64,000 nt of DNA from assembly GCA_965263105.1 (NCBI GenBank), contig CBDHGL010000003.1:3162001-3226000 (forward strand). The letters run 5' to 3'. The stretch comes from JBCCTX01 sp965263105 (GTDB lineage Bacteria; Bacteroidota; Bacteroidia; J057). The notes below the pieces were generated by a model, which made no database searches, was not told the DNA's origin, and worked only from the letters and a program-made list of their open reading frames with translations. Made by a program: the position numbers and the translations under genes. This document shows positions 43,010-51,644 of the stretch, piece by piece; position 1 is the first letter of the stretch, and every line of letters begins with the position of its first letter.

Positions 43010-44269
43010 ATGTCCCAACAAATAAACAGCTTAGGGAAATGGGTACTCTTATTGAGTTTTTCCCTTACTCAAGGGCTTCTTCTTTCCCAAGAGATGGATC
43101 CTCTAAAGATCATGCACTACAATTTGCTACGCTTTGGAAATGAATGTACGCCCGTTACGATCAACCAAAAGGCAGATTGGCTAGAAACGGTGTTGGCCTT
43201 TTATCAACCGGATATCTTTACTGTGAATGAACTGGCCCCGGAAGAGGCTTTTGAAAACCTGATCGTACAAGCTGCACAATTCTATAACCCTGCTATGGAA
43301 GCGGCGGGCTTTACCAATGAGGCGGGTTCAGATATTGTGAATGACCTCTTCTATAATGGGGATAAACTGGGCTTTAAAGAAGTTCAGGTTCTTCCAGGTG
43401 CATTTCGGGATATCAATGTTTATACGCTATATGAAAAAGATGTATCTGGCCTTGCTAGGGGAGACACCCTGTTCATTGAATGTATCGTGGCACATTTTAA
43501 AGCAGGTAGGGACGAAGAAGATCGAGAGCTTCGGATAGGAGAAGCAGAGGAAATCCTGGACTGGTTGGCTGCTAGAGAAGGTAAGGGGAATATCTTATTT
43601 ATGGGAGACTTAAATTTTGACAACGCGGGGGAGGACGGATGGAAAATGCTGGTAGATCCTGATTCCAGCTTGAGTTTCATTGACCCATTGAACCTGATTG
43701 ATGATTGGAATGGTCCAGATTTTGCTGCCGTGCATACCCAGTCCACCCGGACCATGCTTCCAGATTGTGGGGTGAATGGAGGTCTGGACGATCGCTTTGA
43801 TTTTATCCTTTTGGGCCCACAAACAGAAAGCATTAGCTATGTACCCGGTTCGTATGCTGCCTTAGGCAACAGTGGGGATAGCTTTAATGAAGCCTTAGGC
43901 TGCGATGGAGGAGAGGTTCCAGTAGTTGTTTGTAATACCTTGAAACAGTTGTCCGACCATTTGCCGGTGGTGATGGAAATGGAGTTGGGTGAGTTAGTTT
44001 CTAGCCAAGGTTTTTTGGGTGATCACTTGCTTTCCTTTAATAATCCCATTACTCAGACACTTTACATACGAATAGAAGAAGAATTACCAGGATTCCCCCT
44101 GAATATAACTTTGACTAGTATGAGAGGAAAGGAAGTTTTTTACAGCACCTTCTCGGATAATTCTCAGACGATTGAACTGGGGGTTGAGTCCCTTCCTTCA
44201 GGCCTTTATGTCCTTAAAATTTCTACAGAGTCAGGTAGGTTTCTGACGGGGAAAGTATTGAAATGGTAG
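43010..44269 (+). CDS. T9SS-secreted endonuclease/exonuclease/phosphatase-family protein
   Basis: A 419-residue exported EEP-superfamily enzyme. Signal peptide about 1-27; EEP domain about 33-330 with IMHYNLLRFGN (first Asn), VNELAPEE (catalytic Glu), HFKAGRDEEDRELRIGEA, MGDLNFDN (Asp and Asn) and SDHLPVVM (Asp-His); all the expected metal and catalytic residues are present. A T9SS sorting domain occupies about 340-419 (LLSFNNPIT to the end). It probably cleaves extracellular DNA, RNA or phosphoesters. Stands alone, with about 100 bp on both sides. Confidence 0.87.
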   Translation: MSQQINSLGKWVLLLSFSLTQGLLLSQEMDPLKIMHYNLLRFGNECTPVTINQKADWLETVLAFYQPDIFTVNELAPEEAFENLIVQAAQFYNPAMEAAGFTNEAGSDIVNDLFYNGDKLGFKEVQVLPGAFRDINVYTLYEKDVSGLARGDTLFIECIVAHFKAGRDEEDRELRIGEAEEILDWLAAREGKGNILFMGDLNFDNAGEDGWKMLVDPDSSLSFIDPLNLIDDWNGPDFAAVHTQSTRTMLPDCGVNGGLDDRFDFILLGPQTESISYVPGSYAALGNSGDSFNEALGCDGGEVPVVVCNTLKQLSDHLPVVMEMELGELVSSQGFLGDHLLSFNNPITQTLYIRIEEELPGFPLNITLTSMRGKEVFYSTFSDNSQTIELGVESLPSGLYVLKISTESGRFLTGKVLKW

Positions 44270-44369
44270 TCTCAAAAGGGGAATGGCGCTTTTTCGAGGT
44301 TAGAATAGAATGATTATTCGTTTTTAACCAGGAAAAAATGTAATTATTTTCATTATTTTATACATAATA

Positions 44370-45680
44370 ATGGAAAGACAGTTTTATAAAGACTTATTAG
44401 CGTGGAAAAATAGTTCCCGAAGGAAGCCATTACTGCTTCAGGGAGCAAGGCAGGTGGGAAAAACTTGGTTGATAAGTGATTTTGGTCAACGGGAGTACGA
44501 TCAGGTGATCCCACTCAATTTTGAACAGGTGCCTAACTTGCGCCATATTTTTCTAGATTCCCTTTCCCCACAAAGCATTATTGAAAAAATTAGTTTATAT
44601 GAAGGGCGTAAAATTCAGGCTGAGAATACTCTCTTATTTTGGGACGAAGTCCAGGTCGTTCCTGAGGTGATTACCAGTTTAAAGTATTTTTTAGAAGAAG
44701 CACCGGGGTACCACATAATTGCAGCGGGTTCTCTATTAGGAGTAAGTTTGGGAAGAAAGATAAGTTTCCCCGTGGGGAAGGTGAATTTTTCGACTTTGTT
44801 TCCCTTAAACTTTCGGGAGTATTTGAATGTCTCTGGGGAGTTGTTGCTGGCAGAAATGCTAGATAAACACCCTTTGGATCAACCCCTTAACGAGTCTATA
44901 CACAACAAGTTATTAGGTCTTTTCAAGCTGTATTTGTATGTGGGGGGGATGCCGGAGGTCATTCAGGATTACCTATTGCATAAGGATATAGCACGTGTTA
45001 GAGAAATTCAGTTGGAAATTTTGGAAGGCTATGAAAGGGATTTTTCCAAATATACCGAGGGAGCAGAAGCCCTTAAAACAACAGAGGTTTGGCAGTCTAT
45101 TCCTGTACATTTAGCTCGGGAGAATAAAAAATTTGTGTTTAAGGAAGTACGTAAGAATGCTCGATTGGCTACCTATGAAGCAGCAATTGAATGGTTAAAA
45201 AAAGCGGGTTTGGTCTATCCGGCTTATAGGATTAGCACTCCCAAACTCCCCTTAACAGGTTACGCTGACAGAGGGAAATTCAAGCTGTACACCTTAGACT
45301 CGGGTTTATTAGGGGCTATGTTGGGGGTTACATCAGATATAGTCCTTCATCCCAATAGCTTATTCACAGAATACTATGGGGCATTCATGGAAAATTACGT
45401 GGCAAATGAACTAAGCGCCAGCGGTTTTGACCCCCTTTTTTACTGGGCTTCAACCAGCGAGGCAGAAGTAGATTTCCTTATCCAAAAAGAGAATGAGGTT
45501 TTTCCAATTGAAGTCAAAAGTGGATTGAGCAGAAATATTAAGAGCCTTCGAAGTTATGAAAATCGCTATGATCCTAAGCGGATTTTCCGCCTTTCTCCTC
45601 GAAATTTTTATCGGGAAGGGAGTTTTTATAATGTGCCCTTGTATGCGGCGTATAGACTAAGCAACTCAATTGGGGAGTAA
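44370..45680 (+). CDS. AAA ATPase with DUF4143 domain
   Basis: A 436-residue P-loop ATPase of the family with an N-terminal AAA module and a C-terminal DUF4143 (PD-(D/E)XK-like) domain. Walker A GARQVGKTWL, Walker B LLFWDEVQ, sensor-type AGSLLGVSLG, and the C-terminal YYGAFMENYVANEL followed by FYWASTSEAEVDFLIQKENEVFPIEVKSG. The E-V-D-x-x-x-x-x-E-V-K pattern is the nuclease-like core. Such proteins are often accessory and have been proposed as regulators or defence/toxin-related factors, but their function is not settled. It stands 119 bp before the BlaI-like gene. Confidence 0.87.
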   Translation: MERQFYKDLLAWKNSSRRKPLLLQGARQVGKTWLISDFGQREYDQVIPLNFEQVPNLRHIFLDSLSPQSIIEKISLYEGRKIQAENTLLFWDEVQVVPEVITSLKYFLEEAPGYHIIAAGSLLGVSLGRKISFPVGKVNFSTLFPLNFREYLNVSGELLLAEMLDKHPLDQPLNESIHNKLLGLFKLYLYVGGMPEVIQDYLLHKDIARVREIQLEILEGYERDFSKYTEGAEALKTTEVWQSIPVHLARENKKFVFKEVRKNARLATYEAAIEWLKKAGLVYPAYRISTPKLPLTGYADRGKFKLYTLDSGLLGAMLGVTSDIVLHPNSLFTEYYGAFMENYVANELSASGFDPLFYWASTSEAEVDFLIQKENEVFPIEVKSGLSRNIKSLRSYENRYDPKRIFRLSPRNFYREGSFYNVPLYAAYRLSNSIGE

Positions 45681-45720
45681 AAGAAATTCCTTGAAGAAAA
45701 ACAGATCGCCCAAACCTTTT

Positions 45721-45793
45721 TACGAATATGTTCGTAGATAAATTTGTATTTACGAAAGCTTTCGTTTATACTTGTACTACGAAATAATTCGTA
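45721..45793. promoter_or_regulatory. Three palindromic BlaI-type operators
   Basis: Three 16-bp sites with pattern TACGAA-N4-TTCGTA: 45721-45736 (spacer TATG, perfect), 45751-45766 (spacer AGCT, one mismatch, ends TTCGTT), and 45778-45793 (spacer ATAA, perfect). Centre spacings are 30 and 27 bp, close to three helical turns. They surround the blaI promoter and start, so dimers of BlaI should block its transcription. Confidence 0.75.
45739..45774 (+). promoter_or_regulatory. Promoter region of the blaI-M56 operon
   Basis: Two overlapping candidates: a perfect TAAATTTG at 45739-45746, which also contains a TTTG (45743-45746) that can serve as -33 for TATACTTG at 45767-45774 (20-bp spacer, one mismatch). 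In the second case the middle operator fills the spacer and the third covers the start site. Confidence 0.5.
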
Positions 45794-45798
45794 AGAAG

Positions 45799-46191
45799 AT
45801 GAAAGTACCCAAAACACGACCTACAGAAAGTGAACTGGCAATCCTCAAAGTACTCTGGATGGCTGGTCCTTCCACCGTCAGAATGGTCAATGATCAGCTC
45901 AATCAACTAAAGCCTGAAAAGGAGATTGGCTACACCACCACGCTTAAGCTCATGCAGATCATGCATGAAAAGGGCTTCGTCAGTCGGGAAAAACAGGGCA
46001 AGATGCACATTTATAGCCCTAAGGTTTCTGAGGACGAAACTCAAAAGCAATTGGTAGAAAAGCTCGTTGATACCGCCTTTCAGGGCTCCGCCATGAAATT
46101 GGTGATGCAAGCCCTGGGCAATCGTCGCTCGACCCCGGAAGAGCTGGCCGAAATTCGTGACTTTTTAGATTCTCTGGAAAAAAATACCTAA
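45799..46191 (+). CDS. BlaI/MecI family transcriptional repressor
   Basis: A 130-residue winged-helix repressor (start ATG 45799, MKVPKTRPTESELAILKVLW; an upstream ATG at 45772 would add nine residues inside the operator region). The MVNDQLNQ to GYTTTLKLMQIMHEKGFV helix-turn-helix is classic BlaI. The C-terminal part forms the dimer. It is followed after 12 bp by an M56 peptidase gene: in beta-lactam systems the peptidase senses the drug and causes BlaI cleavage. No beta-lactamase is in the window. Confidence 0.93.
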   Translation: MKVPKTRPTESELAILKVLWMAGPSTVRMVNDQLNQLKPEKEIGYTTTLKLMQIMHEKGFVSREKQGKMHIYSPKVSEDETQKQLVEKLVDTAFQGSAMKLVMQALGNRRSTPEELAEIRDFLDSLEKNT

Positions 46192-46203
46192 CAACCTATT
46201 CCT

Positions 46204-48558
46204 ATGGAAATCGCATTCGTAGGTTCAACCCTGGCCGAGGCGCTCGGTTGGACTATCCTCCACTCACTTTGGCAAGGATTTGCCATTTTCCTGCTCTTGT
46301 CATTTGGCCTTCGCATGGCTCACCGTTTGACTCCCCAGTTCCGATATAGGCTTTGCGTGGGAGCCTTAGTGGCCCTCAGTTTATGGGTTTTCTATACTTT
46401 TTTCTCCTATTATACCCAACTAAAACCGGGTTTCGCTGGAGGGGTAAGCGAATTTGGGCTGGAGCATCCTATGATTGCGCCTCTTCCCGCCACCTTTTAT
46501 GAAACAAGCATATGGATAGAAGCTTATATGCTTTTCCAGCAATTTATTCAGTTGTATGCTCGAGAGCTAGCTGCTGTCTGGTTGCTAGGGGCGCTTTTAT
46601 TCCTTCTCCGTTGGGTAGGAAGTATGTATTTTACCTATCAACTGCGGCGAGTAATGACGGTGCCCGCGATGGATAAATGGCAACAGAGCGTAGGGAAACT
46701 CTCTCAAAAGTTGGGCGTCAAAAATAAAGTAGGCCTTTGGGAATCTGCCCGTGTGGAGGTACCCCTGGTGATAGGCCATTTTAAACCTGTCATTCTATTT
46801 CCCATAGGAATGATGAGTGGGCTTAGCCCCATTCAAGTAGAGGCCATTATTGCCCATGAGCTGGCCCATGTAAAGCGCAATGACTTTTTGGTGAATCTGA
46901 TATTGTCAGTCGTAGAAATCCTATTTTTCTACCATCCTGTGTACTGGTGGCTTTCGGCTAAGGTCCAAGATGAACGGGAACACTGCTGTGATGATATGGC
47001 TGTAGGTGTTACGGGAAATCCCAAGGCTTATGCTGAGGCGTTAGTGGAGATGGAATCTTTGTTACAGACTCCCAGTCTGGGACTGGCTCTACAAGGAAGG
47101 AAGAACCACCTATTGAGTCGTATCAAGCGTATATGTTTGGGAGAACGGGAAATTCAGCGGTCTGAGCCTGGAAAAGTGGGCTTTAGCCTGTGCTTATTGT
47201 TGGCAATTGCCTTTTTTGCCTGGTTTCAATTACCCGCACAGGAAGAACCTGAATTTGAAGAAGGGCTTCTTGAGGAAGTTTGGGAAGAATTGGCGTTGGA
47301 AGAAACAGATGGCTTTGAAGAAGAGTTTTTCCCCGAGCTTGAGGAGGTTCCCATACCAGAAACTCCATCAGAAATAGAAGAACTTCCCCTGATTGAACGG
47401 ATTTCTCCATTGATGGAAATTCTTTCAAGAATAGATACTAGGATCGATAGCCCCAATCCGCTTCTTCATCTTCCTCCTATGCCTCCCATGCCCCCTTTAC
47501 CTCAGATGTCTATTATTCCTCCCTTACCTCCTATGCCTGCTTTTCCCTCGAATGTGGAGGACCTAAGTCCAGAAGAAAGGGAGACGTTTATGGAAGAGTT
47601 TAAGCTCAATTATCGGGAATGGGAGGGTCATTATAAGGAGAGATACAGAGAATGGGAGGAGGACTTCAAAAACCAATATCAAGAATGGGAGCAAAGGTAT
47701 AAAGAGCGTTTTCAGGAATACGAGGAAAGGGTAAAGGAGTATAGTGAGCGTTATGGGGAAAGTACCTTGAGGAGAGAAGAAAGGCAACAGATGGAGTGGG
47801 AAATCCAGCGCCAGCTCATGGAGTCCCAGGATCTCCTAAATAAGGAGCAAATGTTGTTACAAACACAGCTACAACGTGAATTGCATAAAAAGGAACAGGA
47901 AATGAGGCTACAACAAATGGAACTGCAATCAAAATTACAGCAAATGCAGTTGCGCCTCCAACAAATGCACGAGGAATCTTCCAGAAGGTCCAACAGTCGA
48001 GGGTGGGGAGCCAGTAATATAGAGGGAGTTCAGGGTTCAGAGACCTGCGGCGAGAAGCTCCGGGCAGCGATGCGAGAAGATGGCTTTGAGAGAGAGTCGA
48101 AGAAAAAGCTCAATATTGAAATCTATAAACAGGATGATCAATCCCGGATTCGTATAAATGGCGTGCCTTATGCACCCAAATTGAGTTCTAGGTGGATAAA
48201 GGCCCTAAAAGACTGTGGTATGGAAGTAGATAAAATCAATCATATCACCTTTTCTCATACAAAGAAAGGGCAGGAAAGTGTTCAAATGTCGTACGAAGTT
48301 GAGGATGAGATGCTCGACCACTATTTTGACTTCCATAAAGAGATGACTCGAGAGCTATTTAAGGACAAACTGATCCCTTCGCCTTCCAAAAAATGGCGAA
48401 TAGCCGTCTCTAATGACAAACTGTTGCTCAATGGTAAGAAATTCCCAGAGGACCTGGAACCCAAGTATAGGAAAATCTTAAAGAACTACGGGCAAGACAG
48501 GGAATTCCTGCGCATGAAGTATAATCCTTCAGCCGAGCCAGGGTCCCGAGCTGACTGA
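46204..48558 (+). CDS. BlaR1/M56-family membrane metalloprotease with coiled-coil extension
   Basis: A 784-residue protein. Membrane helices near 20-38, 48-68, 118-140 and 322-345 frame the M56 protease domain; zinc motif H218-E-L-A-H222 in AHELAHVKRND and downstream ECCDD fit an active gluzincin. Instead of a penicillin-binding sensor, the outside part has a Glu/Pro-rich stretch (about 350-450, with PPMPPMPPLPQM), a Glu/Gln/Arg-rich coiled coil (about 460-600, with many RE-, EW- and LQ- heptads) and a C-terminal domain (about 610-784) containing KLNIEIYKQDD and IRINGVPY. It likely cleaves the BlaI partner on a signal other than beta-lactam. Confidence 0.85.
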   Translation: MEIAFVGSTLAEALGWTILHSLWQGFAIFLLLSFGLRMAHRLTPQFRYRLCVGALVALSLWVFYTFFSYYTQLKPGFAGGVSEFGLEHPMIAPLPATFYETSIWIEAYMLFQQFIQLYARELAAVWLLGALLFLLRWVGSMYFTYQLRRVMTVPAMDKWQQSVGKLSQKLGVKNKVGLWESARVEVPLVIGHFKPVILFPIGMMSGLSPIQVEAIIAHELAHVKRNDFLVNLILSVVEILFFYHPVYWWLSAKVQDEREHCCDDMAVGVTGNPKAYAEALVEMESLLQTPSLGLALQGRKNHLLSRIKRICLGEREIQRSEPGKVGFSLCLLLAIAFFAWFQLPAQEEPEFEEGLLEEVWEELALEETDGFEEEFFPELEEVPIPETPSEIEELPLIERISPLMEILSRIDTRIDSPNPLLHLPPMPPMPPLPQMSIIPPLPPMPAFPSNVEDLSPEERETFMEEFKLNYREWEGHYKERYREWEEDFKNQYQEWEQRYKERFQEYEERVKEYSERYGESTLRREERQQMEWEIQRQLMESQDLLNKEQMLLQTQLQRELHKKEQEMRLQQMELQSKLQQMQLRLQQMHEESSRRSNSRGWGASNIEGVQGSETCGEKLRAAMREDGFERESKKKLNIEIYKQDDQSRIRINGVPYAPKLSSRWIKALKDCGMEVDKINHITFSHTKKGQESVQMSYEVEDEMLDHYFDFHKEMTRELFKDKLIPSPSKKWRIAVSNDKLLLNGKKFPEDLEPKYRKILKNYGQDREFLRMKYNPSAEPGSRAD

Positions 48559-48586
48559 TAAGGTAGGGGTAGGGCAAGATATCTTT

Positions 48587-48618
48587 CAATAAATGCGGAA
48601 TTAATTCCGCATTTATTG
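48587..48618. terminator. Perfect 32-bp palindrome between convergent genes
   Basis: CAATAAATGCGGAATT followed directly by its reverse complement, 16-bp arms with no loop (48587-48602 and 48603-48618). It lies between the ends of the M56 gene and kbl. No clear T run; could be a bidirectional terminator or another palindromic element. Confidence 0.55.
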
Positions 48619-48642
48619 AGTCCAAACTTTCTGATTAGAGGC

Positions 48643-49836
48643 CTATATAACCCCTAAATCCTTTCCCACACTTGTAAACGCTTCAATCGCCTGATCCAGG
48701 TGCTCTCTACTATGAGCTGCTGATAACTGAACCCGTATCCGGGCCTGCCCCTTGGGCACAACGGGATAGAAAAAACCAATCACGTATATCCCCTTGTCAA
48801 GTAGGGCCGCAGCAAACTTTTGGGCCAATACAGCATCATACAACATGATCGGAACGATGGGATGTTCTCCAGGCTTAATGTCAAAGCCTGCATGTGTCAT
48901 TTTTTGTCGGAAGTATCGCGTATTTTCTTCTAACGTATCTCGAAGGTCTGTAGTTTCTGTTAGGAGATTGAGTACTTCAATGGAAGCGGATACAATAGGT
49001 GGAGCAACCGTATTGGAAAATAGGTAGGGACGAGACCGTTGCCGAAGGATGTCAATGATCTCTTTTCTTGCGGCAGTAAATCCTCCAGAGGCCCCCCCGA
49101 GGGCCTTGCCCAGGGTACCCGTAATAATATCCACTCGCCCCATGGCCTGGCAGTGCTCATGAACCCCTCTCCCGGTTTTTCCTACAAAGCCCGTCGAATG
49201 ACATTCGTCCGACATAACCAGAGCGCCATATTTATCCGCCAAATCACAAATCTTGTCCAGTTGAGCGATGGTTCCATCCATGGAGAATACCCCGTCAGTG
49301 GCAATGAGTTTTCGCTTGGCTCCTGCTTCATCAGCCGCTTCTAACTGAGCCTCCAAATCTGCCATATCATTGTGTTGGTAGCGATAGCGCATCGCCTTAC
49401 AGAGACGAATCCCATCTATAATCGAGGCGTGGTTGAGTTGGTCTGAAATAATCGCGTCTTCCTTGCTTAGCAAGGGCTCAAACAGACCGCCATTGGCGTC
49501 AAAGGCTGCCGCATAAAGTATGGCATCTTCCATCCCAAGGAAGTCGGCTATCTTCTGCTCTAATTCCTTATGAATATCTTGGGTCCCACAGATGAATCGC
49601 ACGCTAGAAAGGCCAAAGCCATGGCTATCCAAGGCTTTTTTAGCGGCATCAATGACTCTAGGGTGGGAGGAAAGGCCCAGGTAGTTATTGGCACAAAAAT
49701 TAAGTACCTCAGGTTGGGAAGTAGTATCTATTTGGGCGCCTTGAGGGGTCGTGATGATTCTTTCTTCTTTGTAGAGTCCACTCTCTTTGATGGATTGGAT
49801 TTCAGCAGTTAATTCATCTTTGACTTTACCGTACAT
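48643..49836 (-). CDS. kbl: Glycine C-acetyltransferase (2-amino-3-ketobutyrate CoA ligase)
   Basis: A 397-residue PLP enzyme that splits 2-amino-3-oxobutyrate with CoA into glycine and acetyl-CoA. FCANNYLGLSSHP near the N-terminus, SDQLNHASIIDG, DECHSTGFVG (PLP Asp and His) and the Schiff-base Lys K244 in TGTLGKALGGASGG are all present; length is that of the family. It is transcribed away from the threonine dehydrogenase-type gene 69 bp away, so the intergenic region probably holds both promoters. Confidence 0.93.
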   Translation of the reverse strand: MYGKVKDELTAEIQSIKESGLYKEERIITTPQGAQIDTTSQPEVLNFCANNYLGLSSHPRVIDAAKKALDSHGFGLSSVRFICGTQDIHKELEQKIADFLGMEDAILYAAAFDANGGLFEPLLSKEDAIISDQLNHASIIDGIRLCKAMRYRYQHNDMADLEAQLEAADEAGAKRKLIATDGVFSMDGTIAQLDKICDLADKYGALVMSDECHSTGFVGKTGRGVHEHCQAMGRVDIITGTLGKALGGASGGFTAARKEIIDILRQRSRPYLFSNTVAPPIVSASIEVLNLLTETTDLRDTLEENTRYFRQKMTHAGFDIKPGEHPIVPIMLYDAVLAQKFAAALLDKGIYVIGFFYPVVPKGQARIRVQLSAAHSREHLDQAIEAFTSVGKDLGVI

Positions 49837-49905
49837 ATTATTCTGTTAAATTCGTCCTGAAAATTGGGGAAGGGTAAGTTAGGTAATTTTCTTAGGTGAG
49901 CAGAA

Positions 49906-50874
49906 ATGAAACAAGATAATATTCTCATAGTCGGTGCCTTGGGACAGATTGGAACCGATTTGATTCCAGAATTACAGAAGCTTTACGGAGAATCACATGT
50001 AATTGCTTCAGACATTGTAGAAAAACGCAACCTTAAGCGGACTACTCAGATAGAATCAGTCCGCTATGAACATCTGAATATATTGGATGCGGAGCGCTTG
50101 GGTACGCTCATTCGCAAACATAAGATTACTCAAATCTATCTACTAGCTGCCATCCTTTCTGCCAAGGGCGAGTCTAACCCCAAATTTGCTTGGCGGCTTA
50201 ATATGGAAGGCCTTATCAACGTCTTGGAGGCTGCTGTACAGTACAAGTGCAAGGTATTTTGGCCCAGTTCTATCGCCGTTTTTGGCCCTAATAGCCCCTT
50301 GGTGAATACCCCACAGGAAACCCCCATGAATCCTATTACCATCTATGGGATTAGCAAGGTGGCTGGCGAAAACTGGGGGGCCTACTACCACCTTAAGTAT
50401 GGCATAGATATCAGAAGCCTCCGCTATCCTGGCTTGATCAGCTATAAAGCTTTACCAGGGGGAGGGACAACCGACTATGCCGTAGATATCTTTTATCAGG
50501 CTTTACAAAAGGGGAGTTATACCTGTTTTCTCTCAAAAGAGTTAGCCCTCCCTATGATGTATATGCCAGATGCCATCCGGGCAACCTTGGAACTCATGCA
50601 TGCCGATGCCGATAGGATTAGCGTTCGTAGCAGTTATAACTTGGCAGGGATCAGCTTTACCCCTTCCCAATTGGCGGGAGAAATTCAAAAACATATTCCT
50701 GATTTAACCATTGATTATACACCGGATTTTCGTGAGGAAATTGCTGAAAGCTGGCCTAGAAGTGTAGATGATAGCCAAAGTCAAAAAGATTGGGGCTGGA
50801 AGTCGGCCTATGATTTAGAGAAAATGACAAAGGATATGTTGGAGAATTTAGCCATCCGTTTAAGGAACTCCTGA
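49906..50874 (+). CDS. SDR-type L-threonine 3-dehydrogenase
   Basis: A 322-residue extended short-chain dehydrogenase. Nucleotide fold GALGQIGTDLIPEL (GxxGxxG), acidic NAD-binding residue D37 in ASDIVEK, SSIAVFGP and catalytic Y-x-x-x-K in YGISKVAGE. Features around GGGTTDYAVDIFYQAL and MMYMPDAIRATLELM match the SDR threonine 3-dehydrogenases, which make 2-amino-3-oxobutyrate from threonine. The divergent kbl gene supplies the second step. The other option, a UDP-sugar epimerase, is less likely because of the pair. Confidence 0.88.
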   Translation: MKQDNILIVGALGQIGTDLIPELQKLYGESHVIASDIVEKRNLKRTTQIESVRYEHLNILDAERLGTLIRKHKITQIYLLAAILSAKGESNPKFAWRLNMEGLINVLEAAVQYKCKVFWPSSIAVFGPNSPLVNTPQETPMNPITIYGISKVAGENWGAYYHLKYGIDIRSLRYPGLISYKALPGGGTTDYAVDIFYQALQKGSYTCFLSKELALPMMYMPDAIRATLELMHADADRISVRSSYNLAGISFTPSQLAGEIQKHIPDLTIDYTPDFREEIAESWPRSVDDSQSQKDWGWKSAYDLEKMTKDMLENLAIRLRNS

Positions 50875-50938
50875 CACCTTCCTATGAGGAAACCAACAAT
50901 TTAACCGCTAGACAGGTTTTGGGAGTATAAAGAATACC

Positions 50939-51559
50939 ATGTGTAAATTCTCCCCATTTCCTCAAAAACAGTCCCTATTATTTTGTGTATGCAGCCTAAT
51001 GTTGCTATCTCTTTCCTATGGGCAGGATAGCCTCCTAATGGAACTGAACACCCAACGCACAGCCATTAACAAAACGGGCATGTATATCCTAGGAGGATGG
51101 GCTGTTGCGAATATAGCCGGTGGAGCCATTCTAAGAGGTCAAACTTCAGGAACTACCCGATACTTCCATGAGATGAATGTATTCTGGAATATCGTCAATC
51201 TAGGGCTTGCGGGTGCAGGACTTTATGGAGCTTATACCTCAGATCCCGCTGCCCTTACTGCCTGGGAAAGTTTTCAAGAACAACAGACGATAGAGAAAAT
51301 CCTCCTCTTTAATGCGGCTCTGGATATTGCCTATATGGCTGGGGGAGCCTACATGATAGAAAGGAGTAGGCGGGTAGAGAAAAAGCCCGAACGAATCAAG
51401 GGCTATGGCCAATCGCTTATCCTTCAAGGAGGATTTTTGTTAATTTTTGATGCAACCCTATATCTCATTCACAACCGTTCTGCTAATCCACATTTAGAAG
51501 AATTGTTAAGCCATCTAAGCTTCACGGGAAATGGCCTAGGCTTTGTGTTGAACTTTTAG
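50939..51559 (+). CDS. Membrane protein of unknown function, DUF6992-like
   Basis: A 206-residue protein with an N-terminal signal or helix (about 14-28), then helices around residues 44-62 (GMYILGGWAVANIAGGAIL), 82-100 (VFWNIVNLGLAGAGLYGAY), 128-145 and 160-180. The NTQRTAINKTGM and YFHEMNVFWN segments resemble DUF6992 proteins from memory; this is a weak identification. A free-standing gene between the threonine dehydrogenase and the oxygenase. Small, hydrophobic, Gly-rich, so probably an inner membrane protein. Confidence 0.6.
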   Translation: MCKFSPFPQKQSLLFCVCSLMLLSLSYGQDSLLMELNTQRTAINKTGMYILGGWAVANIAGGAILRGQTSGTTRYFHEMNVFWNIVNLGLAGAGLYGAYTSDPAALTAWESFQEQQTIEKILLFNAALDIAYMAGGAYMIERSRRVEKKPERIKGYGQSLILQGGFLLIFDATLYLIHNRSANPHLEELLSHLSFTGNGLGFVLNF

Positions 51560-51644
51560 TTCTTTTTTCTAATTTGAGGGAGTAAAAACCTACATGTAGG
51601 TACCATATTTACTGAAAAATCATAAAACTTTAAAACCCACTCCC

